Source: Kitasatospora aureofaciens (GTDB taxonomy: Bacteria > Actinomycetota > Actinomycetes > Streptomycetales > Streptomycetaceae). From it: 64,000 nucleotides of DNA. The notes beneath the pieces are model-generated. The model was given only the letters and a program-made list of their open reading frames with translations, made no database searches and was not told where the DNA came from. A program made the translations under genes and the position numbers. The stretch's first letter is position 1. The number at the start of each line of letters is the position of its first letter. This document shows positions 37,754 through 46,067 of this stretch, in pieces. Location: contig JODU01000003.1 in NCBI GenBank assembly GCA_000720845.1, forward strand, positions 124,001-188,000, written 5' to 3'.

Positions 37754-38085
37754 CCGAGGGCGTTCCCCTGCGCGAGGGCGCCTGGCGGGTCCGCCTCGCG
37801 GGCCGGCCGCCGGCTGGGGCCGTTCGCCGCCACCTCCTCCTGTCCCGGCGGGACGCACCTGCCGATGCGGGGTTGCCTGCCGCGCGGAGCCGCCGTTGCC
37901 GCGGGCTGCCCGTCCGGCGGGGCTGCTCGCGGTCGCGGGGCCGTGCCCGGTGGGATCACCCGCCGTCACCGGTCCGCCCGCCCGGCGGGGTGCCCGCCGA
38001 CGCCGGGCCGACGCCGTGCGGACCTTCCCCCGCTAACGGGACCTTCCTCCGCTACGGGGCTTTCTCCGCTACGGGGCTTTCTCCG
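37754..38085. other. Gene-free spacer with short tandem repeats
   Basis: This stretch between the convergent GntR and SecDF genes has open frames in several registers but no ribosome binding site or recognisable protein. Its right end carries 17-base tandem units (see the repeat at 38047). Confidence 0.5.
38047..38080. repeat. 17-base tandem repeat
   Basis: CTCCGCTACGGGGCTTT occurs twice in a row (38047-38063, 38064-38080). A third diverged copy begins at 38081 (CTCCGTCACGGGA) and a partial one lies before (CCCGCTAACGGGACCTT). The CGCTACGGGG-type units could fold and end secDF transcription, which stops at 38086. Confidence 0.6.
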
Positions 38086-40500
38086 TCACGGGACCTCCTG
38101 TCGTTCCGTGCGGCTCGCGGGCGACTGCTTTCCGGGGGGCCCGGTCTTCCCCGTGCCCTGGCCCTTGGCGCCCGTGCGACGCCCGGGGCGGGACCCGGTG
38201 CCGCGGTTGTGCAACTCGATGGCCAGAGGGGAGGCGGTGAAGACCGAGGAGTACGTGCCGACCGCCACGCCGATCAGCAGCGCGAGTGCGAAGTCGGTGA
38301 GCGAGTCGTCGGCCAGGACCGCCAGCGAGGCGAGGATGAGCACCGCGCCCATGCCCGTGTTGACCGTGCGCGGCAGGGTCTGAAGGATCGCGTCGTTGGT
38401 GAGCCGGTCGAACGGCGTCTTCCGCTCCTTGCCCAGCAGTTCCCGGACCCGGTCGAAGAGGACCACCGAGTCGTTGACCGAGTAGCCGATCACGGTGAGC
38501 AGCGCGGCCAGGAACACCCCGTCGATCGGCTTCCCCAGCCAGGCGAACACGCCCACCAGGATGACCACGTCGTGGGCGAGCGCGCCGACCGCGGCGGTGC
38601 CGAACAGCAGGCGGAACCGGGCCGCCAGGTACGCCAGCTGGGCGGCCAGCGCCAGGCCGAGGGCGATCAGGGCGTCCCGGCGCAGCTCCTCGCCGAGGCT
38701 CGGGCCGATCAGCTCGTCGCGGACCTTCTCCGTCTCGCCGCCCAGCCCGGCGACGGCCTTCGTGACGGTCGCCGCCTCGGCGTCGGACAGCTCCTCCGTG
38801 CGCACCGTGAGGTCGCCGTCGCCGGAGGACTGGACGACGGCGCGCGGGAAGCCCGCGTCGGCGAGCGCGTCCCGGGCCCGCTCGGGATCGACCTGCGTGG
38901 CGGTCGAGTACTCGATGAGCCGGCCGCCGGTGAACTCGATGCCGAAGTTCAGGCCGCGCACCAGGATCCCGGAGCCCGCCACCACGAGGACGGCCAGCGA
39001 GGCCGCCAGCCAGCGGCGCGGCCGGCGCATCAGGAACGGATCGCGGCGCAGCAGCGCGTCCCGGACCGGGCCGGTGGACGAGATGCCGGTGATGCGGGGG
39101 CGGCGGAAGACCGCCGGGCGGCTCGCGGCGAACTCGGCGAGCACCCGTGTGATCACCAGGGCGCTGACCATCGACGCCAGCACACCGATGCCGAGGGTGA
39201 CGCCGAAGCCCTTCACCGGTCCTGAGGCCAGGAAGAAGAGCAGGGCGGCCGCGATCAGCGTGGTGATGTTGGAGTCGGCGATCGCGCTGAACGCGCTGCG
39301 GAAACCGGCGGTCAGCGCCGACCGCGTGCTCGGACGGGTGCGGGCCGCCTGTTCCTCGCGGGCCCGCTCGAAGACGAGGACGTTGGCGTCCACCGCCATG
39401 CCGATCGCCAGCACGAAGCCCGCGAGGCCCGGCAGGGTCAGCGTTGCGCCGACCGCGGCCAGGGCGGCGTAGGAGATCAGGCCGTAGCAGAGCAGGGCCA
39501 CGGTCGCCAGGGCGCCCATCAGCCGGTAGACGACGATGATGAACAGCGCGGTCAGCGCGGTGCCGATGACGGCGGCCCAGGCCCCGGCCGAGATGGCCTC
39601 GTCGCCCAGGGTGGCGCCGATGGTGCGCTGCTCGATCGTCTCGACCGGCACGGGCAGGGCGCCGCCCTTGACGAGCAGGGCCAGTTCGCGGGCCTCGGCG
39701 TCGTCGAAGGAGCCGGTGATCTGCGTGGAGCCGCCGGTGATGCCCGCCCCGCAGGACACGGAGGGGTCGACCTGCGGCGAGGAGATGATCTTGTCGTCGA
39801 GCACGATGGCGACCCGGCGCTGGGGATCGCCGGCCGGGTGGCAGGCCGCCTCGCCGGTCACCCGGGCCCAGCGGTCGCTGCCGGCGTCCTCGAAGTCGAC
39901 GGTGACGTGCCAGCCCGCGCCGCCCTGCTGGTCGAAGCGGGCGTCGGCGCCCTTGACGTCCTGCCCGGTCAGCGTGGCCGCCTTCAGCCGCAGCGACTGC
40001 CCGGACTCGTCGGGCAGCACCCGCTCGCCGTCCGCGCCGGACGCCTGCCGGTCCTCGCCCCCGGCCCCGTCACCGGCGTTCTCCGCCGGGCCGAGCACCG
40101 AGTGGACGGTGAGCTGCGCGGTGCGCCCCAGCACGGCGGCGGCCTTCTCCGGGTCCTGTACGCCCGGCAGCTCGACGACGACGCGGTTCTCGCCGGAGCG
40201 GACGATGGTCGGCTCGGCGACACCGAGGGCGTCGATGCGGCCGCGCAGCACCTCCACGGTGCGGTCGGTGGCCTCCCGGTCGGCCTCGGTGGTCTCGGTG
40301 GACTTGGTCTCCAGCACGATCTGGGTACCGCCGCGCAGGTCGAGCCCGAGGCGGACCGGCATGGTCAGGGCGATGGCCACGGACGCGGCCAGCACCGCGA
40401 GTGCGACGAGCGCACGGACGGGCAGAGCACGGGAGCGGGACCGCGAACGGTTGCGGGACGGGGGACGGTTGCGGGAAGGGGGACGGGTGCGTTTCAACAC
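38086..40500 (-). CDS. secDF: SecD-SecF fusion protein translocase component
   Basis: This 804-residue protein uses the proton gradient to pull exported proteins across the membrane with SecYEG. The SecD half has GLDLRGGTQIVLE, the P1 periplasmic region and the helix set FVLAIGMAVDANVLVFERAREE. The SecF half has LNFGIEFTGGRLIEY and FLAALLTVIGYSVNDSVVLFDRVRE. The first 25 residues repeat RPPSRN and are very basic. Streptomyces normally have separate secD and secF genes beside ruvB, so this is probably a second, specialised copy. Start GTG 40500, with GGAGG just before. Confidence 0.95.
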   Translation of the reverse strand: MLKRTRPPSRNRPPSRNRSRSRSRALPVRALVALAVLAASVAIALTMPVRLGLDLRGGTQIVLETKSTETTEADREATDRTVEVLRGRIDALGVAEPTIVRSGENRVVVELPGVQDPEKAAAVLGRTAQLTVHSVLGPAENAGDGAGGEDRQASGADGERVLPDESGQSLRLKAATLTGQDVKGADARFDQQGGAGWHVTVDFEDAGSDRWARVTGEAACHPAGDPQRRVAIVLDDKIISSPQVDPSVSCGAGITGGSTQITGSFDDAEARELALLVKGGALPVPVETIEQRTIGATLGDEAISAGAWAAVIGTALTALFIIVVYRLMGALATVALLCYGLISYAALAAVGATLTLPGLAGFVLAIGMAVDANVLVFERAREEQAARTRPSTRSALTAGFRSAFSAIADSNITTLIAAALLFFLASGPVKGFGVTLGIGVLASMVSALVITRVLAEFAASRPAVFRRPRITGISSTGPVRDALLRRDPFLMRRPRRWLAASLAVLVVAGSGILVRGLNFGIEFTGGRLIEYSTATQVDPERARDALADAGFPRAVVQSSGDGDLTVRTEELSDAEAATVTKAVAGLGGETEKVRDELIGPSLGEELRRDALIALGLALAAQLAYLAARFRLLFGTAAVGALAHDVVILVGVFAWLGKPIDGVFLAALLTVIGYSVNDSVVLFDRVRELLGKERKTPFDRLTNDAILQTLPRTVNTGMGAVLILASLAVLADDSLTDFALALLIGVAVGTYSSVFTASPLAIELHNRGTGSRPGRRTGAKGQGTGKTGPPGKQSPASRTERQEVP

Positions 40501-40579
40501 GGGCCTCCGGCGGGCACGCCGCGGCGGCGGCCGAGCGCGGCCGCGGCGGAAGAAGATGACAGGGGTCGGGGTGTGCGTC

Positions 40580-40966
40580 TCAGCTGCCGGAGGAGACGGG
40601 CGGCGCCCGGCCGCTGTCGTGGCTCGCGCGGCCGGGGGAGACCGGCACCGGACCGGGCGCGGCCGAGGTCCGCGCGCGGGCGCCGGGGGCGGTACCCGCG
40701 TGGCGCGCCGCGGTGGCCGCGTGCTGGTCGGGGGCCGCCGGGCGCTCGCCCACCTGGTCGTGGCGGGCCCGGAGCTGGGCGGCGCACACCGGCGTACAGC
40801 CGTCGTCCGCGTGGAGGTCGAGGGCCGGATGGGGAACGGCCGTGGCGGCGGCCGCCGCGAGGGGGCCGCCGGGGCCCACCTGGACGCCGGCCGCGGGCCA
40901 GGCCGGGACCAGGGGCAGCAGAACGGCCAGCAGCACCGTGAGCACCGTCGCCAGGCGGTGGCGCAT
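40580..40966 (-). CDS. Small secreted or tethered protein of unknown function
   Basis: This 128-residue protein starts at ATG 40966 after GGAAGG. An N-terminal signal (RHRLATVLTVLLAVLLPLVP, then AWPAAG) is followed by a short region with LDLHADDGCTPVCAAQL, where the two cysteines (Cys-x3-Cys) may pair. The rest is a Pro/Ala/Ser/His-rich, probably disordered tail. It sits between the response regulator and secDF on the same strand, so it may be exported by, or report to, that system. Confidence 0.6.
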   Translation of the reverse strand: MRHRLATVLTVLLAVLLPLVPAWPAAGVQVGPGGPLAAAAATAVPHPALDLHADDGCTPVCAAQLRARHDQVGERPAAPDQHAATAARHAGTAPGARARTSAAPGPVPVSPGRASHDSGRAPPVSSGS

Positions 40967-41066
40967 GCACCGTTCCCTTCCGAGGTGGGTGAGCGGGCCG
41001 AGAGGAGAGCCCGGGGCTCCGGCCGGGGAGTGGGCGGCCGAAGCCACGGGCGGTTGGTGGGGACCG

Positions 41067-41825
41067 TCAGGGCTCGATGAGCCCGGCGCGGATGGCGTAC
41101 CGGGTCAGCTCCAGGCGGTCGCGCAGGCCGAGCTTCTGCAGCAGGTTCGCCCGGTGCCGCTGGACGGTCTTGATGCTGATGAAGAGGATCTCGGCGATCT
41201 CCTTCGAGGAGTGGCCCTCGGCGACGAGCTTGAGGACCTCCTCCTCGCGCGGGGTGAGGATGTGGTCGGAGGTCTCCTCGCCGTGCCGTACCCGGTCGAG
41301 GTAGTTGCGGATGAGCGCCGTCACCGCCCCCGGGTACAGGAAGGGCTCGTCGCGCATCGCGGCCCGGCAGGCGGCGACGAGGTCCCGGTCGGCGACCGAC
41401 TTGAGCACGTATCCGCAGGCACCCGACTTCAGCGCCTGGAACAGGTACTGCTCGTTGTCGTGCATCGTCAGCATCAGGATGCGCAACCCCGGTTTCAGCG
41501 CGGCCAGTTCACGGGCCGCCTGGAGACCGGTGAGGCGGGGCATCGCGATGTCCAGGACCGCGAGGTCGGCCTCGTGGGCCCGTGCCATGTCGATGGCCTC
41601 CGCGCCGTCCCCGGCCTCGGCCACCACCTCCAGGTCAGGTTCCCGGTCGAGGATGAGGCGCACACCGCGGCGCACCAGCGCGTGGTCGTCGGCGAGCAGG
41701 ATGCGGATCTTCGCCGGGGCGGACGCCGGGGACGGGCCGGAGGCGGCCAGTGCGGACCGGCCGTACGCCGGAGGTCCGGCCGGTGCGGACGGCTGGGATG
41801 GCTCGGACAGGGACGGGTCGGACAT
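41067..41825 (-). CDS. NarL/LuxR-type response regulator
   Basis: This 252-residue regulator has a ~38-residue Pro/Ser/Ala head. The receiver has LLADDHALVRRG, the phosphoacceptor in LAVLDIAMPRLTG and the lysine in GYVLKSVADR. The C-terminal HTH is LTPREEEVLKLVAEGHSSKE then IAEILFISIKTVQRHRANL. It lies 8 bases downstream of its kinase. The target is likely to include the following secreted protein and secDF genes. Confidence 0.93.
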   Translation of the reverse strand: MSDPSLSEPSQPSAPAGPPAYGRSALAASGPSPASAPAKIRILLADDHALVRRGVRLILDREPDLEVVAEAGDGAEAIDMARAHEADLAVLDIAMPRLTGLQAARELAALKPGLRILMLTMHDNEQYLFQALKSGACGYVLKSVADRDLVAACRAAMRDEPFLYPGAVTALIRNYLDRVRHGEETSDHILTPREEEVLKLVAEGHSSKEIAEILFISIKTVQRHRANLLQKLGLRDRLELTRYAIRAGLIEP

Positions 41826-41833
41826 GGTCGGGG

Positions 41834-42838
41834 CTACTTCCTGGGAAGGGGTGCGGTGAGCCGGATGCGGGTGCCGGCGCCGGGTGCCGAGCTGATGTCG
41901 AGGGCGGCCCCGATGAGCAGGGCCCGCTCCCGCATGCCGCGGATGCCGGCGCCCTCGTGCGCCGCCTCGATGCCGCGGCCGTCGTCGGCGATGGTGAGCG
42001 TCACCGCGTCGTCGGCGCGGGCCAGACCCACCTCGAGGCGTTCGGCGTCCGCGTGGCGGGCGGCGTTGGTCAGGCTCTCCTGCGCCACCCGGTAGAGGAC
42101 CAGTTCGGTCTCGTGGTCCAGGGCCGGCAGGTCGGCGTCGAAGCGGCGCACCACCCGCAGACCGGTGTGGGTGGCGAAGTCGTGCGTGAGCGAGGACAGC
42201 GCGCTGATCAGACCGAGGTCGTCCAGGACGCCGGGCCGCAGCCGGCGCACCAGGCGGCGGACCTCGTCCAGGCTCTCCCGGGTGATCTCCTGCGCCTGGT
42301 GCAGCTCCTCGCGCAGCGGCTCGTGGGCGTCGTCCGCCGCCCGTCCCAGGACCAGCAGGATCGCGGTCATGCTCTGCCCGACCTCGTCGTGCAGCTCCTG
42401 CGCGATACGGCGCCGCTCCGCCTCCTGGGCGAGCAGGACGCGGGCACTGCTCGTGGCCCGCTCGTTCTCCAGGCGGTCCAGCATCGCGTTGAACGTGCGG
42501 ATCAGCTCCGGGACCTCGCCGCCCCCGGACACCGGCAGCCGCTGGCCGGGGCGCAGCAGGTCGACGGTGGTCATCAGCCGGGTGAGCCGCTCCAGCGGTG
42601 CCAGCCCCCAGCGCAGCAGGGCGCCGTTGGCCACCAGCATGACGCCCATGCCGACCACGAGGACGACCGCCTCGGTCAGCAGGATCGGCACGGAGACGGT
42701 CACCGGAGCCCACAGCAGCAGCGCCGTGGCGAAGCCCAGCACCACCGCGTTGAGCCCGAAGATCCGCCAGAACAGGGACACCGGGGGTACGCCTCCTTCG
42801 GCGACGTGTCGACTTGGTACGCCTCTACTGTCGGTCAT
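41834..42838 (-). CDS. Sensor histidine kinase (NarX/HisKA_3 type, HAMP)
   Basis: This 334-residue kinase has two membrane helices (FGLNAVVLGFATALLLWAP and VVLVVGMGVMLVANGALL). A HAMP-like linker follows (LAPLERLTRLMTTVDLL), then HisKA_3 with RRRIAQELHDEVGQSMTAIL holding the acceptor His. The HATPase N box is RVAQESLTNAARHADAE and the G boxes are IADDGRGI and GIRGMRERA. There is almost no extracytoplasmic loop, so it probably senses the membrane state. Confidence 0.92.
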   Translation of the reverse strand: MTDSRGVPSRHVAEGGVPPVSLFWRIFGLNAVVLGFATALLLWAPVTVSVPILLTEAVVLVVGMGVMLVANGALLRWGLAPLERLTRLMTTVDLLRPGQRLPVSGGGEVPELIRTFNAMLDRLENERATSSARVLLAQEAERRRIAQELHDEVGQSMTAILLVLGRAADDAHEPLREELHQAQEITRESLDEVRRLVRRLRPGVLDDLGLISALSSLTHDFATHTGLRVVRRFDADLPALDHETELVLYRVAQESLTNAARHADAERLEVGLARADDAVTLTIADDGRGIEAAHEGAGIRGMRERALLIGAALDISSAPGAGTRIRLTAPLPRK

Positions 42839-43124
42839 CGCGCACCCTCGGTGGGAGCTGCGGCCCAGGTAGCGACCGAGCAAGCGACCAGCGTGCCCCT
42901 CCCGGACCCGTCCGGTCGATGGGGCCCGACCCCCATTTCCGGCTCGCGGCGCACCCATACGGCCGCCCCGGCACACCCCCGAGTGGATCCCGCGCCCCCG
43001 GGCAAATGGGTCCTGCGCCCGATGGGTTTCCCCGGGCGGCCCGGCCAGGGTTGAGGACGACCGGGCCCGATCGGCCCGGCGCTCGGCATACCCGCAGCAC
43101 CTTCCGAGAAAAGGACCAGTCACC

Positions 43125-43451
43125 GTGTCGCTCGACGCCTCCCGCATCGAACCCCGCCCCGAGCGGCTGACCGCTCACGAGGCGCGCCAGCGCCTCGAAC
43201 ACGCCCGCAACACCCGCATCACCCAGCTGCAGGCCCTCGACGAGAGCGGCCAGGCGGACGACCAGCTGATGTCCGCACAGAAGGCAGCGATCGAGCGGGT
43301 GCTCAAGGAGATCGACGAGGCCTTCGCCCGGGTCGAGGCCGGCACCTACGGCGCCTGCCTGGGCTGCGGCAAGCCCGTCCCGGGGGAGCGCCTGGAAATC
43401 CTCCCCTACACGCGGTACTGCGTCGCCTGCCAGCGCCGCGCCGCCGCCTGA
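43125..43451 (+). CDS. DksA/TraR zinc-finger protein A
   Basis: This 108-residue protein has a coiled-coil first half (about 15-75) and a C4 zinc finger, Cys78-x2-Cys81 ... Cys99-x2-Cys102 (CLGCGKPV, YCVACQ). DksA/TraR proteins insert the coiled coil into the RNA polymerase secondary channel and modulate initiation, often with ppGpp. The tip here lacks the DxxDxA pair of E. coli DksA (it reads LDESGQADDQ). GTG 43125; GAGAAAAGG lies upstream. Confidence 0.88.
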   Translation: MSLDASRIEPRPERLTAHEARQRLEHARNTRITQLQALDESGQADDQLMSAQKAAIERVLKEIDEAFARVEAGTYGACLGCGKPVPGERLEILPYTRYCVACQRRAAA

Positions 43452-43505
43452 CCGCGCGCCTTCAAGTCCCGTAACTCGTCCCTCCCGCCCTGACCAAGGG
43501 GTGAA

Positions 43506-43886
43506 GTGGTGAACAACCAGACCATCGGCGACCGCGACACGCGTCCGGCGCCCCTGTCGCCCGAGGACCTCGCCGCGCTCCGGGAGGACCTCCGGGAGCA
43601 GCGGCTGTTCCGCGAGGACCAGCTGCGGCAGATCGCTGCGGCCCCGGCCCGCACCGACGAGCCGGTCCAGCGGCGGTCCGCCGCGCAGACCGAGGTCAGG
43701 GTCAAGCTGGCGGCCTCCGCGCGCATGGTCCTCGCCGACGTGGAAGCGGCACTCGACCGCATCGCCGAGGGCCGCTACGGCCGTTGCCAGCTGTGCCGGC
43801 GCGCCATCGACCGCGACCGGCTGATGATCGTGCCGCAGGCCCGCTACTGCGCCCGCTGCCAGCAGGTGCGGGAGGCCGGACGATGA
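43506..43886 (+). CDS. DksA/TraR zinc-finger protein B
   Basis: This is a 126-residue second member of the pair. The coiled coil is about residues 20-90, and the zinc finger is Cys94-x2-Cys97 ... Cys115-x2-Cys118 (CQLCRRAI, YCARCQ). It shares the DRIAEGRYGRC / ARVEAGTYGAC junction with protein A, pointing to duplication. GTG 43506 and GTG 43509 both fit the AAGGGG upstream. It is coupled by ATGA to the MreB-like gene, a distinctive linkage. Confidence 0.87.
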   Translation: MVNNQTIGDRDTRPAPLSPEDLAALREDLREQRLFREDQLRQIAAAPARTDEPVQRRSAAQTEVRVKLAASARMVLADVEAALDRIAEGRYGRCQLCRRAIDRDRLMIVPQARYCARCQQVREAGR

Positions 43887-44707
43887 CCCTGCTCCGGCGG
43901 CCCCGTGCCGCCCTGTCCCGGCACCGGCCCTGGCCGCTGTGCCGGCAGTGCGGCGGCGTCGCCCTCGACATGGGCAGCGCCCGCACCCGCGCCTGGGTCG
44001 CCGGGCGGGGGATGATCCTCGACGTGCCGACGGTGACCTTCCCCGGCGCGGGCGCGGTGTACCCGATCCAGCGCGGTTCCATCGTCGACACCCAGGGCAC
44101 GGCCCGGATGCTGGAGCGGCTGCTGGGGCACCGGCTGCCCCGCTTCGCCCGGCCCGTGGTCGTGGTGACCGCGCCGGTGCTGGACGGGCTGGCCTACCGG
44201 ACCGAAGCCCGTACGGCCGTTCAGGTGCTGCGCCCGCGCAGTGTGCTGACCGTTCCCAGCGCGCGGGCGGTGGCCCTGGCGGCGGGCGCCGACCTGTCCC
44301 GGCCGCTGCTCGTGATGGACATCGGCGCCCATCTCACGGAGGTGGTGCTGCTGGTGGACGGCGCGGTCTTCGACGCCCGCCGCACCGCGCTGGGCACCGG
44401 GGACATCGACGACACGACCCCGCCCGCGCGGATCGGTGAGGCGCTGGCCGAGATGACGACCTCGATGCTGCGGCAGGACGGGACGTCCCTCACGGTCGAC
44501 GCGCTCGCCCGGGGGCCGCTGCTGGCGGGCGGCGGCGCGCTGCGCCCCGAGATCACCTGCCACCTCGCCGACCGCCTGCACGTGCCGCTGCGCGCGGTGC
44601 CGGCACCGCACACGGCGGCCGTACGCGGCGCAGCCAAGCTCCTGGAGGCCGCGCACACCCACCCGTCGACCACGGGCACGGACCCCCCGTCCGGCCACCC
44701 GCACTGA
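43883..44707 (+). CDS. Short, degenerate MreB/Mbl-like actin-family protein
   Basis: This 274-residue protein has the actin-like core: phosphate-1 loop LDMGSARTRAWV, phosphate-2 loop VMDIGAHLTEVVLL and adenosine loop LAGGGALRPE. Full MreB proteins are about 340 residues with DIGGGTTE in loop 2; here the GGGT is lost, so ATP binding or polymerisation may be altered. The N-terminus carries a Cys-x2-Cys (Cys20, Cys23). From memory, S. coelicolor has a third, truncated mreB-like gene in the same place. ATGA overlap with DksA/TraR B. Confidence 0.8.
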   Translation: MTLLRRPRAALSRHRPWPLCRQCGGVALDMGSARTRAWVAGRGMILDVPTVTFPGAGAVYPIQRGSIVDTQGTARMLERLLGHRLPRFARPVVVVTAPVLDGLAYRTEARTAVQVLRPRSVLTVPSARAVALAAGADLSRPLLVMDIGAHLTEVVLLVDGAVFDARRTALGTGDIDDTTPPARIGEALAEMTTSMLRQDGTSLTVDALARGPLLAGGGALRPEITCHLADRLHVPLRAVPAPHTAAVRGAAKLLEAAHTHPSTTGTDPPSGHPH

Positions 44708-45401
44708 CCCGGTGCCGGGCCGCCGGCGGAACCCCGGGCCCGGCAGCAGCCCCCGACGGGCCGGACGGACACCGCTCGTCCCGACGGCCACGGTGCCGGT
44801 CCCCGGCACGGGCATGCCCGCGCCCGCTGTTCGGGCTGTTCGGCGCGGCGGGACTCGGGTGCCCGGCTCCGGCCTCCACCCGGGCGGACGGGCACCGCGC
44901 GTCCCGGCCGCCGCTTCGGGTTTCCGGGGCCGGCACGGGTGCGGGGTGCGGTCGTGCTGTTCGGTGCGGTGGTGGTCGGGCCGGGTGTTCCGGTGCCGTT
45001 CCTCGCCGGGGCGGGCGGCTACTGCTCGTCCCGACGGCTGCTCGGGATGTCCGGTCGGCCGGGTGCGGTCGTGCTGTTCGGTGCGGTGGTGGTCGGGCCG
45101 GGTGTTCCGGGACGGTCCCTCGCCGGGGCGGACGGGCCCGTCCCGGCCGCCGTACGGTGCCGGGCCCGGGGTCTGTCGGGCCGGGCATCGGCGCGGGATG
45201 CCGGCCGGGCGGGCGCGGCGCCGTCACTCCGGTGTCCGGCGGCCCGGCGTCGCCCGCCCCAGCCCCGCACCGGCCCCCGGCCCCGCTCGTACGGCCGGTG
45301 CCCGCCCGCCCCGTCGGCCGGCGCCCGCCCCGGTGCCGGCCGTACCCCCGCGCCCCCTACCCACCCCCGTCCCCACCCGATCCGCCGGAAGGAGGCCCCC
45401 C
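44708..45401. other. Long spacer with degenerate ~117-base repeats
   Basis: This stretch of ~690 bases between the MreB-like and Rv1733c-type genes has open frames in all registers but no supported gene. It contains a 50-base exact direct repeat and an older diverged copy (from ~44836), spaced 117-121 bases. The strong ribosome binding site for the next gene (GGAAGGAGG) lies at the right end. Confidence 0.6.
44944..45110. repeat. 50-base exact direct repeat, period 117
   Basis: Bases 44944-44993 and 45061-45110 are identical (they begin GGGTGCGGTCGTGCTGTTCG). Similarity continues beyond, with CCTCGCCGGGGCGG in both. A diverged third copy starts near 44836 (CTGTTCGGCGCGG). Confidence 0.85.
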
Positions 45402-46046
45402 GTGGCCGGAGAGGTTCCCCGGGCCCAGCCGCCACCCGCCGTTCCCGATCCCGAGCCCGTGCGGCACCCGTATCTCCTGCTGTGGCGGTGGCGGCGCAAC
45501 CCCTTGCGGCGGCCGAGCGACCGGCTGGGGGCGTGGCTCTCGCTCGGGGTCGTGCTGGCCGTGCTGGTGGCGGCGCCGGCGGCGATGTTCGGGGTCGGCG
45601 ACAGCGCCTACCGGCACTACCGGAACACCGCCGAGCACGAGGCGCGGAGCCGGGACCAGCGTCCCGCGGTGCTGACCCACGACGCCCCGCGCCACCCCGA
45701 GCCGGGGTCGGACGAGGCGAGGAAGGCCCGCTATCCCGTCCCGGTCCGCTACACCGGCCCCGACGGGGTGAGCAGAACCGTGACGACCGAGGTCGCACCG
45801 GGGCTGGCCGCCGACAGCACCGTCCTGGTCTGGGTCGACGCGCAGGGCCGGATCACCGGGCCGCCGCTGACCACCGAGCAGATCCGCAGCCGCACCATGG
45901 GCTGGGCGATCCTCGCCTTCCTGGGCGTCGTCCTCACCGGCCTCGCGGCCCACGCCGCCACCGGCCTCGTGCTGCACCGTCGCAACCTCGCCCAGTGGGA
46001 CGCGGCCTGGGCCAACACGGCCCCGCGCTGGAGCAGATTCCCGTGA
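45402..46046 (+). CDS. Rv1733c-family two-helix membrane protein
   Basis: This 214-residue protein starts at GTG 45402 behind GGAAGGAGG. A Pro-rich head and WRWRRNPLRRPSDRLG lead into the first helix (LSLGVVLAVLVAAPAAMFGV). The extracytoplasmic middle carries YTGPDGVSRTVTTEVAPG, and the second helix is MGWAILAFLGVVLTGLAAHAA before a short basic end. This matches the mycobacterial dormancy antigen Rv1733c family, widespread in Streptomyces, role unknown. The frame is open far upstream, but that part lacks coding character. Confidence 0.85.
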   Translation: MAGEVPRAQPPPAVPDPEPVRHPYLLLWRWRRNPLRRPSDRLGAWLSLGVVLAVLVAAPAAMFGVGDSAYRHYRNTAEHEARSRDQRPAVLTHDAPRHPEPGSDEARKARYPVPVRYTGPDGVSRTVTTEVAPGLAADSTVLVWVDAQGRITGPPLTTEQIRSRTMGWAILAFLGVVLTGLAAHAATGLVLHRRNLAQWDAAWANTAPRWSRFP

Positions 46047-46047
46047 C

Positions 46048-46064
46048 GCCCGCCGGGTGCGGGC
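46048..46064. terminator. Hairpin between convergent genes
   Basis: GCCCGC-CGGGT-GCGGGC forms a perfect 6-bp stem directly after the Rv1733c-family stop and before the end of the TPR-like gene on the other strand, so a shared terminator is plausible. Confidence 0.55.
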
Positions 46065-46067
46065 CCC

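Noticed and set aside
37603..39225. Plus-strand 540-codon frame opposite the secDF 3' half
   Set aside because: It begins inside gntR, runs through a gene-free spacer and is then antisense to secDF; no RBS or homology.
44939..45250. Hydrophobic repeat frame in the spacer (VVLFGAVVVGPGVP twice)
   Set aside because: It looked like a two-copy membrane segment, but the frame continues antisense-like through the next gene and there is no RBS; it follows from the DNA repeat.
44712..45401. Upstream extension of the Rv1733c-family protein by 230 codons
   Set aside because: The extension is Arg/Pro/Ser-rich, includes the DNA repeat, and the perfect GGAAGGAGG sits just before GTG 45402.
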